Positions 17,483 through 26,095 of a stretch of DNA of 34,311 bases are shown here, piece after piece (the first letter of the stretch is position 1; each line of letters starts with the position of its first letter). The translations under genes and the position numbers were made by a program. The notes beneath the pieces are model-generated. The model saw only the letters and a list, made by a program, of their open reading frames with translations. It was not told the DNA's origin and made no database searches. This DNA comes from an uncultured Enterobacteriaceae bacterium (GTDB lineage: Bacteria; Pseudomonadota; Gammaproteobacteria; Enterobacterales; Enterobacteriaceae), in contig CANRKT010000039.1 in assembly GCA_947631255.1 (NCBI GenBank), positions 1 through 34,311 on the forward strand, given 5' to 3'.

Positions 17483-19249
17483 TTAATAAGTACGCACTTT
17501 CGGCGGGAACGCCGGACGCAGTTTCGGTTGCATGTTGACCTCACGACGGGTCATGCTTTCCGACTCAGGCAAATACAAGCTGTGGCATAACCAGTTTTCA
17601 TCATCACGTTCAGGGAAATCAAAGCGGCTATGAGCACCACGGCTTTCAGTGCGGAAATTAGCAGAAACAGCCGTTGCATAGGCAGTTTCCATCAAGTTAT
17701 CCAGTTCCAGACACTCAACACGCTGGGTGTTAAATTCAGTAGAAGTGTCATCAAGGCGTGCATTTTTCAGACGCTCACGGATAGCTTTCAGTTCCTCAAG
17801 ACCTTTAGCCATCGCATCACCTTCACGGAAGACCGAGAAGTTATGCTGCATACACTCTTGCAGCGCTTTGCGAATCTGAACCGGATCTTCACCGTCACGG
17901 TTATTATTCCAGCGATTCAGACGTTCCAGAGCGGCTTCAATTTCAGCTTCACTGGCATCACGTAATGCACCTTGTTCAGCAATTGATTCATGCAGATGCA
18001 GACCAACAGCACGACCGAAGACCACCAGGTCAAGCAGCGAGTTCCCTCCCAGACGGTTAGCACCATGTACCGATACACAAGCAATCTCACCCACAGCAAA
18101 CAAGCCTGGGATAACGACATCCTCACCTTCGGCATTCACTGTCAGAGCCTGACCGGTCACTTTGGTCGGGATACCACCCATCATATAGTGACAAGTTGGA
18201 ATCACCGGGATGGGCTCTTTCACCGGGTCAACGTGAGCAAAGGTACGGGATAACTCCAGAATGCCTGGCAGACGAGATTCCAGAACATCTTTACCTAAAT
18301 GGTCCAGTTTCAGTTTGGCGTGCGGGCCCCACGGACCATCACAACCGCGACCTTCACGGATTTCAACCATAATGGAACGGGCAACAACATCACGTCCGGC
18401 CAAGTCTTTCGCATTAGGCGCGTAACGTTCCATAAAGCGCTCACCATGTTTATTCAACAGGTAACCACCTTCGCCACGACAACCTTCCGTCACCAGCACA
18501 CCTGCACCGGCAATACCGGTTGGGTGGAACTGCCACATTTCCATGTCCTGTACCGGTACACCGGCACGTAAGGCCATGCCAACACCGTCACCGGTATTGA
18601 TGTGCGCATTGGTGGTTGACTGATAAATACGCCCTGCTCCACCCGTCGCCAGTACCGTCGCACGCGCTTTGAAGTAGACCACTTCACCGGTTTCAATATC
18701 CAGCGCAGTACAACCCACAATCGCGCCGTCCTGGTTTTTCACTAGATCCAGTGCATACCACTCGGAGAAAATCGTGGTGTGGTTTTTCAAGTTTTGCTGG
18801 TAGAGCGTATGTAATAACGCATGTCCGGTTCGGTCTGCTGCTGCTGCAGTACGTGCTGCTTGCTCACCACCGAAATTTTTGGACTGACCACCAAATGGTC
18901 GCTGATAGATAGTGCCGTCATCAAGACGGGAAAAAGGTAATCCCATATGTTCCAGCTCCAGAACGGCTTCCGGACCGGTTTTACACATATATTCAATCGC
19001 GTCCTGGTCTCCGATATAATCAGAACCTTTAACCGTATCGTACATGTGCCATTCCCAGTTATCTTCATGGGTATTACCTAACGCAACGGTGATACCACCC
19101 TGCGCTGATACGGTATGGGAACGGGTTGGAAAAACTTTAGACAGTAAGGCGCAGGTTTGGCCTGACTGTGAAATTTGCAGCGCAGCACGCATTCCTGCAC
19201 CACCGGCACCAATAACAATTGCGTCAAACTCTCTGACTGGTAAATTCAT
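17483..19249 (-). CDS. sdhA: Succinate dehydrogenase flavoprotein subunit SdhA
   Basis: The 588-residue catalytic subunit has the same length as E. coli SdhA. It holds the FAD-binding motif [13 protein letters not shown] and [10 protein letters not shown], whose His45 carries covalent FAD. Active-site segments are [13 protein letters not shown] (catalytic Arg) and [10 protein letters not shown]. It oxidises succinate to fumarate on the cytoplasmic face of the membrane complex. The start at MNLPVREFD overlaps the sdhD stop by one base (TAATG). Flavinylation by SdhE would be needed; that gene is not in the window. Confidence 0.98.
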   Translation of the reverse strand: MNLPVREFDAIVIGAGGAGMRAALQISQSGQTCALLSKVFPTRSHTVSAQGGITVALGNTHEDNWEWHMYDTVKGSDYIGDQDAIEYMCKTGPEAVLELEHMGLPFSRLDDGTIYQRPFGGQSKNFGGEQAARTAAAADRTGHALLHTLYQQNLKNHTTIFSEWYALDLVKNQDGAIVGCTALDIETGEVVYFKARATVLATGGAGRIYQSTTNAHINTGDGVGMALRAGVPVQDMEMWQFHPTGIAGAGVLVTEGCRGEGGYLLNKHGERFMERYAPNAKDLAGRDVVARSIMVEIREGRGCDGPWGPHAKLKLDHLGKDVLESRLPGILELSRTFAHVDPVKEPIPVIPTCHYMMGGIPTKVTGQALTVNAEGEDVVIPGLFAVGEIACVSVHGANRLGGNSLLDLVVFGRAVGLHLHESIAEQGALRDASEAEIEAALERLNRWNNNRDGEDPVQIRKALQECMQHNFSVFREGDAMAKGLEELKAIRERLKNARLDDTSTEFNTQRVECLELDNLMETAYATAVSANFRTESRGAHSRFDFPERDDENWLCHSLYLPESESMTRREVNMQPKLRPAFPPKVRTY

Positions 19250-19596
19250 TACACACCCCACACCACAACAAATCCATAAAGAACGTAAACCAGTAGTGCA
19301 GCAACAATCGCAAACTGTAATACCAGGCGGATAGCCAGCGGTTTAACGTAATCGGTCAACACCTGCCACATGCCAATCCAGGCATGAATTAAAATCGAAA
19401 ATAGTGCCAGCAGGGTAAACACTTTGGTGAAGGATGAGGCGAAGAAATCACGCCAAATCTCATAAGTCAATTCGCCGGTAAATGCGAAAAAACCAACCAT
19501 ATAAATAATGTACAGCGTCAAGACAATGGCAGAGGCACGAACGAGAAGATAATCATGCACGCCATTACGACCCAATGCGGAGGCATTGCTTACCAT
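19249..19596 (-). CDS. sdhD: Succinate dehydrogenase membrane anchor SdhD
   Basis: The 115-residue three-helix anchor is the same length as in E. coli. It begins [20 protein letters not shown] and has [22 protein letters not shown] with His71 and the quinone-site Tyr83. The upstream open frame belongs to sdhC sequence and is not used. The sdhD start overlaps the sdhC end by 7 bases. In E. coli the sdhD start region is the target of the small RNA RyhB, coupling the operon to iron supply. Confidence 0.97.
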   Translation of the reverse strand: MVSNASALGRNGVHDYLLVRASAIVLTLYIIYMVGFFAFTGELTYEIWRDFFASSFTKVFTLLALFSILIHAWIGMWQVLTDYVKPLAIRLVLQFAIVAALLVYVLYGFVVVWGV

Positions 19597-19979
19597 ACGA
19601 GGACTCCTGCGAGGATTGAAAGCACGACAGTAATAACAAAAGAGATATACGCGGATCGTTTGCCCACTTGTAATGTTTCTTCCAGACAACCTATATCCAT
19701 CATGACATGACGAATGCCCACCACAACATGGTAAGCCAGGGCAGTAAGAATGCCCCACATTATAAACTTAGCGAAGAAGCTGCCCATAACCGCAGATGCA
19801 GCCAGGAAACCTTCAGGGGAGGAAAGAGACTGTCCTAATAGCCACAACAGGATGCCAACCGCCACAAAAGTTATCACACCAGAAACACGGTGGAGAATGG
19901 AAGCGATAGCAGTAACAGGAAATTGAATCGTTTTCAGATCCAAATTGACAGGTCGTTGTTTTTTCACTTTTCTTATCAT
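19590..19979 (-). CDS. sdhC: Succinate dehydrogenase cytochrome b556 subunit SdhC
   Basis: The 129-residue three-helix anchor is equal in length to E. coli SdhC. It begins [30 protein letters not shown] holds the quinone-site Ser27 and Arg31, and [11 protein letters not shown] contains His84, the axial ligand of haem b. The frame continues 17 codons upstream, but the ATG at 19979 matches the E. coli N-terminus. It is the first gene of sdhCDAB-sucABCD, with a leader of about 175 bases from the predicted promoter. Confidence 0.97.
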   Translation of the reverse strand: MIRKVKKQRPVNLDLKTIQFPVTAIASILHRVSGVITFVAVGILLWLLGQSLSSPEGFLAASAVMGSFFAKFIMWGILTALAYHVVVGIRHVMMDIGCLEETLQVGKRSAYISFVITVVLSILAGVLVW

Positions 19980-20159
19980 TGAATAGCGCCCACATGCTCT
20001 TCTTATTGTTTCCTTCCTCCGGATCTGCATTCGGGGTCAGACAGCGCTCACTTCATATAACTGTGCATAAAGCAAAATACAGCTACATCCAGAGACCTAA
20101 AAAGCAGGCCACAACGCTGGGTGGCTCCCGGTAGCAGGGTGTTCCGGAGACCTGGCGGG

Positions 20160-20188
20160 AGTATAGGCTCTTCACAAAATCATTACAA
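20160..20188 (-). promoter_or_regulatory. sdhC promoter
   Basis: On the minus strand TTGTAA (20183-20188) and TATACT (20160-20165) are 17 bases apart. The same boxes and spacing occur, as I recall it, at the mapped E. coli sdhC promoter, and the downstream leader stays similar. GTTAATTGT (20185-20193), resembling the ArcA core GTTAATTAA, overlaps the -35 box, fitting anaerobic repression. Confidence 0.8.
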
Positions 20189-20225
20189 TTAACAGCAATA
20201 CTGTTTGCGGGGTTTTACTCTGAAC

Positions 20226-20241
20226 AGTGACCAGGATCACG
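20226..20241. promoter_or_regulatory. CRP-like site in the sdhC-gltA divergent region
   Basis: AGTGA-CCAGGA-TCACG matches TGTGA-N6-TCACA with one mismatch in each half. Its centre is about 80 bases upstream of the predicted sdhC start and about 100 upstream of the distal gltA start. CRP activation of sdh is known in E. coli. Confidence 0.6.
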
Positions 20242-20298
20242 ATAACAACATTATTTTAAATTTTAGCCATCTAATTTGACAAAACCAAAACATTATTG

Positions 20299-20328
20299 TT
20301 ACAAACAGCGCTATAAAAGCCATATAAT
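20299..20328 (+). promoter_or_regulatory. Distal gltA promoter
   Basis: TTACAA (20299-20304) and a perfect TATAAT (20323-20328) are 18 bases apart, predicting a start near 20335, about 305 bases before the ATG. E. coli gltA has two promoters, the distal about 300 bases upstream, and the -10 region is alike. Confidence 0.65.
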
Positions 20329-20389
20329 TCGCAAAAGTTATAGTGCTAGTCTTTCACCTGAAGAATAGTTATGTAACAGTGTCAAACTA

Positions 20390-20418
20390 TTGACCCGTGT
20401 AATCAGGACGGTTATTAG
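20390..20418 (+). promoter_or_regulatory. Proximal gltA promoter
   Basis: TTGACC (20390-20395) and TATTAG (20413-20418) are 17 bases apart, the same hexamers and spacing I recall for the proximal, CRP/ArcA-responsive gltA promoter of E. coli. It predicts a leader of about 215 bases. Confidence 0.7.
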
Positions 20419-20639
20419 TGTTATATAGATTTAAATGATACTGACTGCTAACACCCTGATTTGCTGTCGTTCGCCCCAAAGCGAGTGTTACCTGAAAGCG
20501 CCCATTGCTCTGTACCCTGGGCTGTACAACTCTACGCAGAGCTAAGAGCCAAATAAAATTACGGGTAATAGAATAATGCGGCTGTTGTGCAAATTAGGTA
20601 TCCGGCAGTCTTATAAATAAGGCGCTAAGGAGACCGTAA

Positions 20640-21926
20640 ATGTCTGACAATAAGGCAAAAATCACTCTAACCGATGATAATGCTATCGAACTGAATGTTC
20701 TGCAAGGAACCCTCGGTCAAGATGTAATAGATATCCGTAGTCTTGGTTCTAACAATATTTTCACCTTTGATCCGGGTTTTACCTCTACAGCATCCTGTGA
20801 GTCTAAAATCACCTTCATCGATGGTGATGAGGGTGTGTTATTACACCGTGGATTTCCAATAGATCAGCTGGCGACTGACTCCAGCTATCTTGAAGTTTGT
20901 TATATTCTGCTGAATGGTGAAAAACCGACTCAGGAGCAATTTGACGCCTTTGAGAAAACCGTGACGCGTCATACCATGATCCATGAGCAAATCACGCGTT
21001 TGTTCCATGGTTTCCGTCGTGATTCTCATCCTATGGCAGTTCTGTGTGGTGTCACTGGTGCTCTGGCTGCGTTCTATCACGACTCGCTGGATGTCAACAA
21101 TCCGCGTCATCGTGAAATTGCGGCATTCCGCCTGTTGTCAAAAATGCCGACTGTGGCGGCAATGTGTTACAAATACTCGATTGGTCAGCCATTCGTTTAT
21201 CCGCGTAACGATTTATCCTACGCGGGTAATTTCCTGAACATGATGTTCTCTACGCCTTGCGAAGAGTACGTTGTGAACCCTATTCTGGAACGTGCAATGG
21301 ACAGAATTCTGATCCTGCACGCTGACCATGAGCAAAATGCGTCAACTTCAACAGTGCGTACCGCTGGCTCTTCCGGCGCAAATCCGTTTGCCTGTATTGC
21401 CGCGGGTATCGCGTCACTGTGGGGACCTGCTCACGGTGGAGCTAACGAAGCTGCACTGAAAATGCTGGAAGAAATCAGCAGCGTAGACCATATTCCTGAG
21501 TTTATTCGTCGTGCGAAAGACAAGAATGATTCTTTCCGTCTGATGGGCTTTGGTCACCGCGTCTACAAAAACTATGACCCGCGAGCCACTGTGATGCGTG
21601 AAACCTGCCATGAAGTTCTGAGAGAGCTGGATCTGAAAGATAACAGCCTGTTGGAAGTGGCTATGGAGCTTGAGCATATTGCGCTGAATGACCCGTACTT
21701 TATCGAGAGAAAACTGTACCCGAACGTAGACTTCTACTCTGGTATTATTCTCAAAGCGATGGGTATACCTTCCACCATGTTTACCGTTATCTTCGCTATG
21801 GCACGTACTGTCGGCTGGATTGCACACTGGAATGAAATGCACGATGACGGCATAAAAATTGCCCGTCCTCGCCAGCTGTATACCGGTTATGACAAACGTG
21901 ATTTTACCTCTGATCTGGCAAAATAA
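20640..21926 (+). CDS. gltA: Citrate synthase (type II) GltA
   Basis: The 428-residue enzyme (E. coli 427) condenses oxaloacetate and acetyl-CoA, the entry of the TCA cycle. Catalytic residues are His265 ([10 protein letters not shown]), His306 ([13 protein letters not shown]) and Asp364 (VDFYSGI). The N-terminal beta domain and the length are those of the hexameric, NADH-inhibited enzymes of Gram-negative bacteria. One residue is inserted between the two last catalytic positions relative to E. coli. AAGGAGA precedes the ATG. It is divergent from sdhC, sharing a 660-base control region. Confidence 0.98.
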   Translation: MSDNKAKITLTDDNAIELNVLQGTLGQDVIDIRSLGSNNIFTFDPGFTSTASCESKITFIDGDEGVLLHRGFPIDQLATDSSYLEVCYILLNGEKPTQEQFDAFEKTVTRHTMIHEQITRLFHGFRRDSHPMAVLCGVTGALAAFYHDSLDVNNPRHREIAAFRLLSKMPTVAAMCYKYSIGQPFVYPRNDLSYAGNFLNMMFSTPCEEYVVNPILERAMDRILILHADHEQNASTSTVRTAGSSGANPFACIAAGIASLWGPAHGGANEAALKMLEEISSVDHIPEFIRRAKDKNDSFRLMGFGHRVYKNYDPRATVMRETCHEVLRELDLKDNSLLEVAMELEHIALNDPYFIERKLYPNVDFYSGIILKAMGIPSTMFTVIFAMARTVGWIAHWNEMHDDGIKIARPRQLYTGYDKRDFTSDLAK

Positions 21927-21960
21927 GCCGCTTGCTACATAGCGAGTTCTGACTCAGATT

Positions 21961-21988
21961 AAACGCTTGGTGCCCTGCATCAGGCGTT
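21961..21988 (+). terminator. gltA terminator
   Basis: AAACGC pairs with GCGTTT around an inner TGGTG/CATCA stem and a CCCTG loop, followed by a T-rich tract (TTTTGTATTTTT). It begins 35 bases after the gltA stop, a good rho-independent terminator. Confidence 0.85.
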
Positions 21989-22126
21989 TTGTATTTTTGC
22001 CTGCTATTAGCTCACCCAGTCAAGATAGAACATCCTGATCCTGCGATAGTCTTGCCCGAATAGGTAAAACAAAAACGTAATATAGCGATGAGCCTCGGCC
22101 CCCTCCCAAGAGCGAGGTACGGCAGG

Positions 22127-22918
22127 TTATTTCTGACAGTGCGGGCACCAGTAAAAGGGTCGTGAAGATAGGGTGGTTTTTTCTATCATATTCAAACAGC
22201 GCTCACAGGGTTCACCGGCTCGATGAAAAACGTGAAAACGAAATAACGTACCGTGATGCCTGCTTTCATCCGCCTCGCCTCTGGTCTGATAAGAGCATTG
22301 AGGGATCTCCAAAATAGCCTGTGCCAGCCTATCAAGACAGTCGTCGCCAAGAGCCTCCGCATGGTACCGCGGCCCAATCCTCGCTTCCCAGAGAATTTCT
22401 GCCCGCAGATAATTACCTAATCCAGCCAAAAAACGCTGGTCCAGCATCAGCGTACCCAGTTGCCGGCGACGGAATTCGGGTGACAGAATACGGGCTTTGA
22501 TCCGTTCCACGGTTAAACTGCTGTCTAAAACATCCGGGCCTACGCGCTTTAAAAATGGCTGCTGGTCTAACTGAGATTGTTCAAGCATTTCAATATCAGA
22601 AGCACTGTAGAGCAGTATTGCTTTATCTGCCGTCTCAAACCTCACCCGTAAAACCCGGGAACTGACCGGCCAGTCGCCAGCATCAACAATACGCCACACG
22701 CCATACAATTGGTTATGGGTATACAGAGTTAGGCCATTGGAAAAATGCGTCAGCATCGCTTTACCGCGCGTTTCAATGCGTTCAATACATTTTCCTGTCA
22801 GCATCTCTTCAAAGGGCTTTAATGTTTCATAGGCAAACCAAACACGGGTTAGCGGATGACCGGCGACCGCCTGCTCAAGATTATCCGCTGCCCGGCGTAT
22901 TTCAGGACCTTCAGGCAT
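22127..22918 (-). CDS. nei: Endonuclease VIII (Nei), oxidised-pyrimidine DNA glycosylase/AP lyase
   Basis: The 263-residue repair enzyme is the same length as in E. coli. It removes oxidised pyrimidines and cuts the abasic site. MPEGPEIRR gives the catalytic N-terminal Pro (after Met removal) and Glu. A helix-two-turn-helix ([19 protein letters not shown]) and a C-terminal zinc finger with four Cys (CERC...CPHC) bind DNA. The frame extends 12 codons upstream, but the catalytic proline must follow the initiator Met. It lies 90 bases after ybgI in the same direction. Confidence 0.97.
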   Translation of the reverse strand: MPEGPEIRRAADNLEQAVAGHPLTRVWFAYETLKPFEEMLTGKCIERIETRGKAMLTHFSNGLTLYTHNQLYGVWRIVDAGDWPVSSRVLRVRFETADKAILLYSASDIEMLEQSQLDQQPFLKRVGPDVLDSSLTVERIKARILSPEFRRRQLGTLMLDQRFLAGLGNYLRAEILWEARIGPRYHAEALGDDCLDRLAQAILEIPQCSYQTRGEADESRHHGTLFRFHVFHRAGEPCERCLNMIEKTTLSSRPFYWCPHCQK

Positions 22919-22957
22919 CGTACTCTCCTGATCAATTTTTGAAACTGTTCTCACCCA

Positions 22958-22989
22958 GTGGGGAAATCTGACTGAGACGCTTTCCCCAC
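22958..22989. other. Stem-loop between ybgI and nei
   Basis: GTGGGGAAA (22958-22966) and TTTCCCCAC (22981-22989) form a perfect 9-base-pair stem with a 14-base loop. It lies 19 bases after the ybgI stop in the mRNA direction. No T run follows on the minus strand, so it may stabilise or pause rather than terminate before nei. Confidence 0.5.
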
Positions 22990-23008
22990 CTCGATAACCA
23001 GGCTCAGG

Positions 23009-23752
23009 TTAAGCTGGGTTAGGAATATCAATAAAGGTCACATCCAGGTCCGTTTCTGTTGCCAGCCAGTCACTTAATGCCTGAATCCCCCCGCGCTCGG
23101 TGGCATGATGCCCTGCGGCATAAAAATGTATGCCTTGTTCACGAGCAGAATGAATCGTTTGTTCAGACACTTCACCCGTAATGAAGGCATCAACCCCAAA
23201 ACGGGCGGCATTATCTATAAATCCTTGCCCGCCTCCGGTACACCAGGCAACCCGACGAATTTCATCTGGCCCGGTATCCCCGCACCACAAAGGGGTACGA
23301 CCTAAACTCAACTCTAGCCAGGAAGCGAGCTCGACACCCGATAAAGCTGTCGGGAAAGTACCCCATGGCACCAGCGGATCAATTTCCCCTTGGGTTTCAA
23401 TGCCCAGCAGCCGTCCGAGTTGTGCGTTATTCCCTAGCTGGGCATGCATATCCAGTGGCAGATGCCAGCCATAAAGATTGATATCGTTAGCCAGTAAGGT
23501 TTTCAGGCGACGACGTTTCATTCCCCGGATCACCGCTGGCTCACTTTTCCAGAAATAACCATGATGAACAATAATCGCATCAGCTTGCTGACGTACTGCT
23601 TCATCCAGCAATGCCTGACAAGCCGTCACGCCAGTGATAATTTTGCGAATTTCTTCACGGCCTTCTACCTGCAAACCATTAGGTGCAAAGTCGCTGATAG
23701 CACTGCTATTAAGTTTTTCATTAATCAGACGCTCCAGTTCACTATTTTTCAT
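23009..23752 (-). CDS. ybgI: Nif3-family dinuclear metal protein YbgI
   Basis: The 247-residue protein is equal in length to E. coli YbgI (NIF3/DUF34 family), which forms a hexameric ring with a two-metal site. The expected ligands are visible: HHGYFW (two His), PLDMH (Asp), and GHHATERGG near the C-terminus (His and Glu). The biochemical role is unsettled; radiation or DNA-damage phenotypes and a GTP cyclohydrolase-like fold have been reported for the family. Here it lies between phr (14-base gap) and nei, both DNA repair genes, which suits a repair-related role but does not prove it. Confidence 0.95.
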   Translation of the reverse strand: MKNSELERLINEKLNSSAISDFAPNGLQVEGREEIRKIITGVTACQALLDEAVRQQADAIIVHHGYFWKSEPAVIRGMKRRRLKTLLANDINLYGWHLPLDMHAQLGNNAQLGRLLGIETQGEIDPLVPWGTFPTALSGVELASWLELSLGRTPLWCGDTGPDEIRRVAWCTGGGQGFIDNAARFGVDAFITGEVSEQTIHSAREQGIHFYAAGHHATERGGIQALSDWLATETDLDVTFIDIPNPA

Positions 23753-23766
23753 CTTTTTTCTCTTGT

Positions 23767-25176
23767 TTATTTACGTGCTGCTTCATAGGCCGCGAGTGTA
23801 GCAATTCGTGCTTGTTTATGATCCACAATGGGCCGCGGGTAGTCGAGCGTTTGCCGCCGTTTGTCGGCCCATTCCCAAGGGGTATGAATATCTTTACCCG
23901 CTATCAATGCCAGTTCCGGTAACCAATGACGAATAAATGTTCCGTCGCTATCAAAGCGCTGCCCTTGGGTGGTGGGATTAAAAATACGAAAATACGGCGC
24001 AGCATCGGTTCCCGTCGAAGCGGCCCACTGCCAGCCGCCATTGTTAGCGGCCAGGTCACCGTCAATCAACTGCGACATAAAGTAACGCTCCCCTTCTCGC
24101 CAGTCGATCAGTAAATCTTTTACCAGGAAACTGGCGACGACCATACGCAGGCGATTGTGCATCCAGCCGGTTTTATTGAGCTGCCGCATAGCCGCATCGA
24201 CAATTGGATAACCTGTTTTACCTTGCTGCCAGGCACTTAACGCTTCTGGATTATGATCCCAGCACACCTTATCCGTCCAGGCAATAAACGGACGGTAACG
24301 GCATAAACGTGGATAAGCGACTAACAGATGACGATAAAACTCGCGCCAGATCAGCTCATTCAGCCAGACAGCCCCGGTCTCACCCTCCAGCGCGCGAGGC
24401 TGTTCTTTCAGTAAGCGATGCAGGCACTGACGAGGAGAAAGCACACCAATGGTCAGCCAGGCAGATAAGCTACTGGTTCCCTTAATTGCCGGAAAGTCTC
24501 GCTGTTCGGCATAATCAACCACAGCTCTCTGACAAAAGGTACGTAGCCGCAAAATAGCCGCTCGCTCTCCGACGGGGAACAACTCTGGGTTAAAAGGCTG
24601 GCAGGGGTAGTCAAATTGATAAGGCGTAAACTCAACAGCCTCACCCCGGGCTTGCGGAGCCGCGACACATTCCGGTAACTGTTCTTTAAGACGTTTAATA
24701 AACGCCCGGCTAAAGGGGGTAAAAACTTTATACATTTCACGATTGCCCGTTACTACACTACCTGGCGGCAACAGTAAGCTATCATCAAATCCCTGGCAGA
24801 CGACCTGCCCGTCAAGCTCACGCTCAAGCCGGGCATCCCGCTCACGTTCATTGACTTCATATTGATAGTTGTAAAATAACGCACTTACGCCCTGCTGCTG
24901 GCAAAACTGTTTAACCTCATCAACGGCAGCAGAGAAGTCGGCTCGCTGCCGGATATGCAGAGTAATGCCACGCTCAGCAAGCTGTTCACCTAACGCATTA
25001 AGATGCTGGCAGATAAACTCAGCCTGGCGGGGAGCCATATTATGCTGCTGCCATTGTGCCGGGGTGGCAATAAACAATGCCAGCACCCGCGCATCAGGCG
25101 AGCGACATGCCGCAGATAGCGCATAGTTATCATGCAGACGTAAGTCGTTGCGAAACCAAACCAGATGGGTCGTCAT
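23767..25176 (-). CDS. phr: Deoxyribodipyrimidine photolyase Phr
   Basis: The 469-residue flavoprotein (E. coli 472) splits UV-induced cyclobutane pyrimidine dimers using light. An N-terminal antenna domain (THLVWFRNDLRLHDN, to about 130) binds methenyltetrahydrofolate. The C-terminal helical domain binds FAD (WLNELIWREFYRHLL, TGWMHNRLRM, GDLAANNGGWQWAASTGTDA). The upstream ATG at 25194 lacks a ribosome binding site; the ATG at 25176 has AGGAG 4 bases before it and matches the E. coli MTTHLVWFR start. In E. coli dtpD lies between ybgI and phr; here the genes abut. Confidence 0.97.
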   Translation of the reverse strand: MTTHLVWFRNDLRLHDNYALSAACRSPDARVLALFIATPAQWQQHNMAPRQAEFICQHLNALGEQLAERGITLHIRQRADFSAAVDEVKQFCQQQGVSALFYNYQYEVNERERDARLERELDGQVVCQGFDDSLLLPPGSVVTGNREMYKVFTPFSRAFIKRLKEQLPECVAAPQARGEAVEFTPYQFDYPCQPFNPELFPVGERAAILRLRTFCQRAVVDYAEQRDFPAIKGTSSLSAWLTIGVLSPRQCLHRLLKEQPRALEGETGAVWLNELIWREFYRHLLVAYPRLCRYRPFIAWTDKVCWDHNPEALSAWQQGKTGYPIVDAAMRQLNKTGWMHNRLRMVVASFLVKDLLIDWREGERYFMSQLIDGDLAANNGGWQWAASTGTDAAPYFRIFNPTTQGQRFDSDGTFIRHWLPELALIAGKDIHTPWEWADKRRQTLDYPRPIVDHKQARIATLAAYEAARK

Positions 25177-25424
25177 AGGGCTCCTGCTTGTCATGACTCT
25201 GATCCCGTCATCCCGTGATTTATTGGGGCAACATCATCAGCTGTGATAAAAAGCTGTCGTGATATTCTGCCACAGAGAATAGCAGCTGTCTGACGACCGC
25301 GCGTCACGGCACTCGCGATGGGGGCATTTTGATGGGAAATTCTAAGGCACACAAAGCCAATGCTCTGCATGCCCTTATATCGAGGGAAATTACGATGTCA
25401 TACCAGACTGCGGTAAGTCAGGGA
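25177..25424. other. Intergenic region between phr and ybfA
   Basis: About 248 bases with no credible gene. It should hold the phr promoter, though I could not identify clear boxes. A small hairpin TATTCT/AGAATA lies near 25265-25285. A 56-codon plus-strand frame starts near 25331 but runs antisense into ybfA, lacks a good ribosome site and resembles nothing I know. In E. coli ybgA, rhsC and others occupy this interval. Confidence 0.5.
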
Positions 25425-25631
25425 TCAGTAAAAATCACCCGCAGCAGCTTCGGCTTGTTCCATCCATACCGGCTTATCGCTGGTTTTCGACCAAACACGA
25501 TGTAAATAGCTATAAAAACGTGCTCTGTCTTTCCAGAACAACATTACCGGTAAGGCTGCAATACCGACAGTAACAGCGCACAGTCGACGCAACATAACTT
25601 GCCAGGCAGGATAAGTTTGGTATAGAGACAC
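25425..25631 (-). CDS. ybfA: Conserved small protein YbfA
   Basis: The 68-residue protein is the same length as E. coli YbfA. It has one hydrophobic segment (about 17-32, [16 protein letters not shown]), then a basic and aromatic stretch [20 protein letters not shown] and [10 protein letters not shown], ending GDFY. From memory this second half is nearly unchanged in E. coli while the first 20 residues vary. The function is unknown; a single-pass inner-membrane protein is likely. The start is GTG with AGGAGG before it. It is divergent from kdpF, as in E. coli. Confidence 0.9.
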   Translation of the reverse strand: MSLYQTYPAWQVMLRRLCAVTVGIAALPVMLFWKDRARFYSYLHRVWSKTSDKPVWMEQAEAAAGDFY

Positions 25632-25733
25632 AGGAACCTCCTCTCAGTTTATGAACAGGTTTCGCATCGGGTGCAATGGTGCAGATGGCCGGCTGAATAA
25701 TTTTTCTTTCAGAAGACTCTCAAATCAAACTTT

Positions 25734-25762
25734 TTGATAGCGTAAAACGTGATGCATTGCAA
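25734..25762 (-). promoter_or_regulatory. Candidate ybfA promoter
   Basis: On the minus strand TTGCAA (25757-25762) and TATCAA (25734-25739) are 17 bases apart, placing a start about 95 bases before the ybfA GTG. Support is sequence match only. Confidence 0.35.
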
Positions 25763-25831
25763 AATGCGAAAAATATATACTTGCCATATGCAAAAATAAT
25801 ACTCTAAAAAATAAAACATTACTACTCATCC

Positions 25832-25874
25832 GACCAGAAAGAACGGGGCTTGCCGCACTTTCTGATCAAATCAG
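25832..25874. other. Overlapping inverted repeats in the ybfA-kdpF region
   Basis: GACCAGAAAG (25832-25841) pairs with CTTTCTGATC (25858-25867) with one mismatch, and CTGAT-CAA-ATCAG (25862-25874) forms a second, overlapping hairpin. Both lie upstream of the KdpE box and outside the predicted kdp transcript, so they may be DNA-level sites. Nothing identifies a binding protein. Confidence 0.3.
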
Positions 25875-25901
25875 GATCCTGTCGACCTACTCTGCCACGC
25901 C

Positions 25902-25922
25902 ATTTTTATACTTTTTTTACAC
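25902..25922 (+). promoter_or_regulatory. KdpE operator upstream of kdpFABC
   Basis: The T-rich ATTTTTATACTTTTTTTACA is, as I remember it, the same as the mapped KdpE site of the E. coli kdp promoter. It is centred about 64 bases before the predicted start, the position of the E. coli site (-71 to -55). Confidence 0.85.
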
Positions 25923-25963
25923 CTTGACGCCTGACTTTTACGACATCTTTGCAGCCAAAAACC

Positions 25964-25969
25964 TATTCT
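25964..25969 (+). promoter_or_regulatory. -10 box of the kdpFABC promoter
   Basis: TATTCT lies about 50 bases after the KdpE box and 37 before the kdpF start. There is no good -35 box 17 bases upstream, as expected for an activator-dependent promoter that is off unless KdpE is phosphorylated under K+ limitation. Confidence 0.55.
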
Positions 25970-26005
25970 CGCGGCATATCCCAAATATCCCCGTGGAGGT
26001 GGATT

Positions 26006-26095
26006 GTGAGTATCGCCGTGATAACCGGCATCCTGCTGGTATTGCTCCTGTTGGTTTATCTGATTTATGCCCTGGTTAATGCGGAGGCATTTTAA
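26006..26095 (+). CDS. kdpF: K+-transporting ATPase small subunit KdpF
   Basis: The 29-residue single-helix peptide reads [20 protein letters not shown] then YALVNAEAF, the E. coli length and pattern. It stabilises the KdpABC complex in the membrane. It starts with GTG after a strong GGAGGT, and its stop overlaps the kdpA ATG by one base (TAATG). Confidence 0.95.
   Translation: MSIAVITGILLVLLLLVYLIYALVNAEAF

Noticed and set aside
22093-22117. Weak CCTCG/CGAGG stem after nei as terminator
   Set aside because: Only five base pairs with a 15-base loop and no directly adjacent T run.
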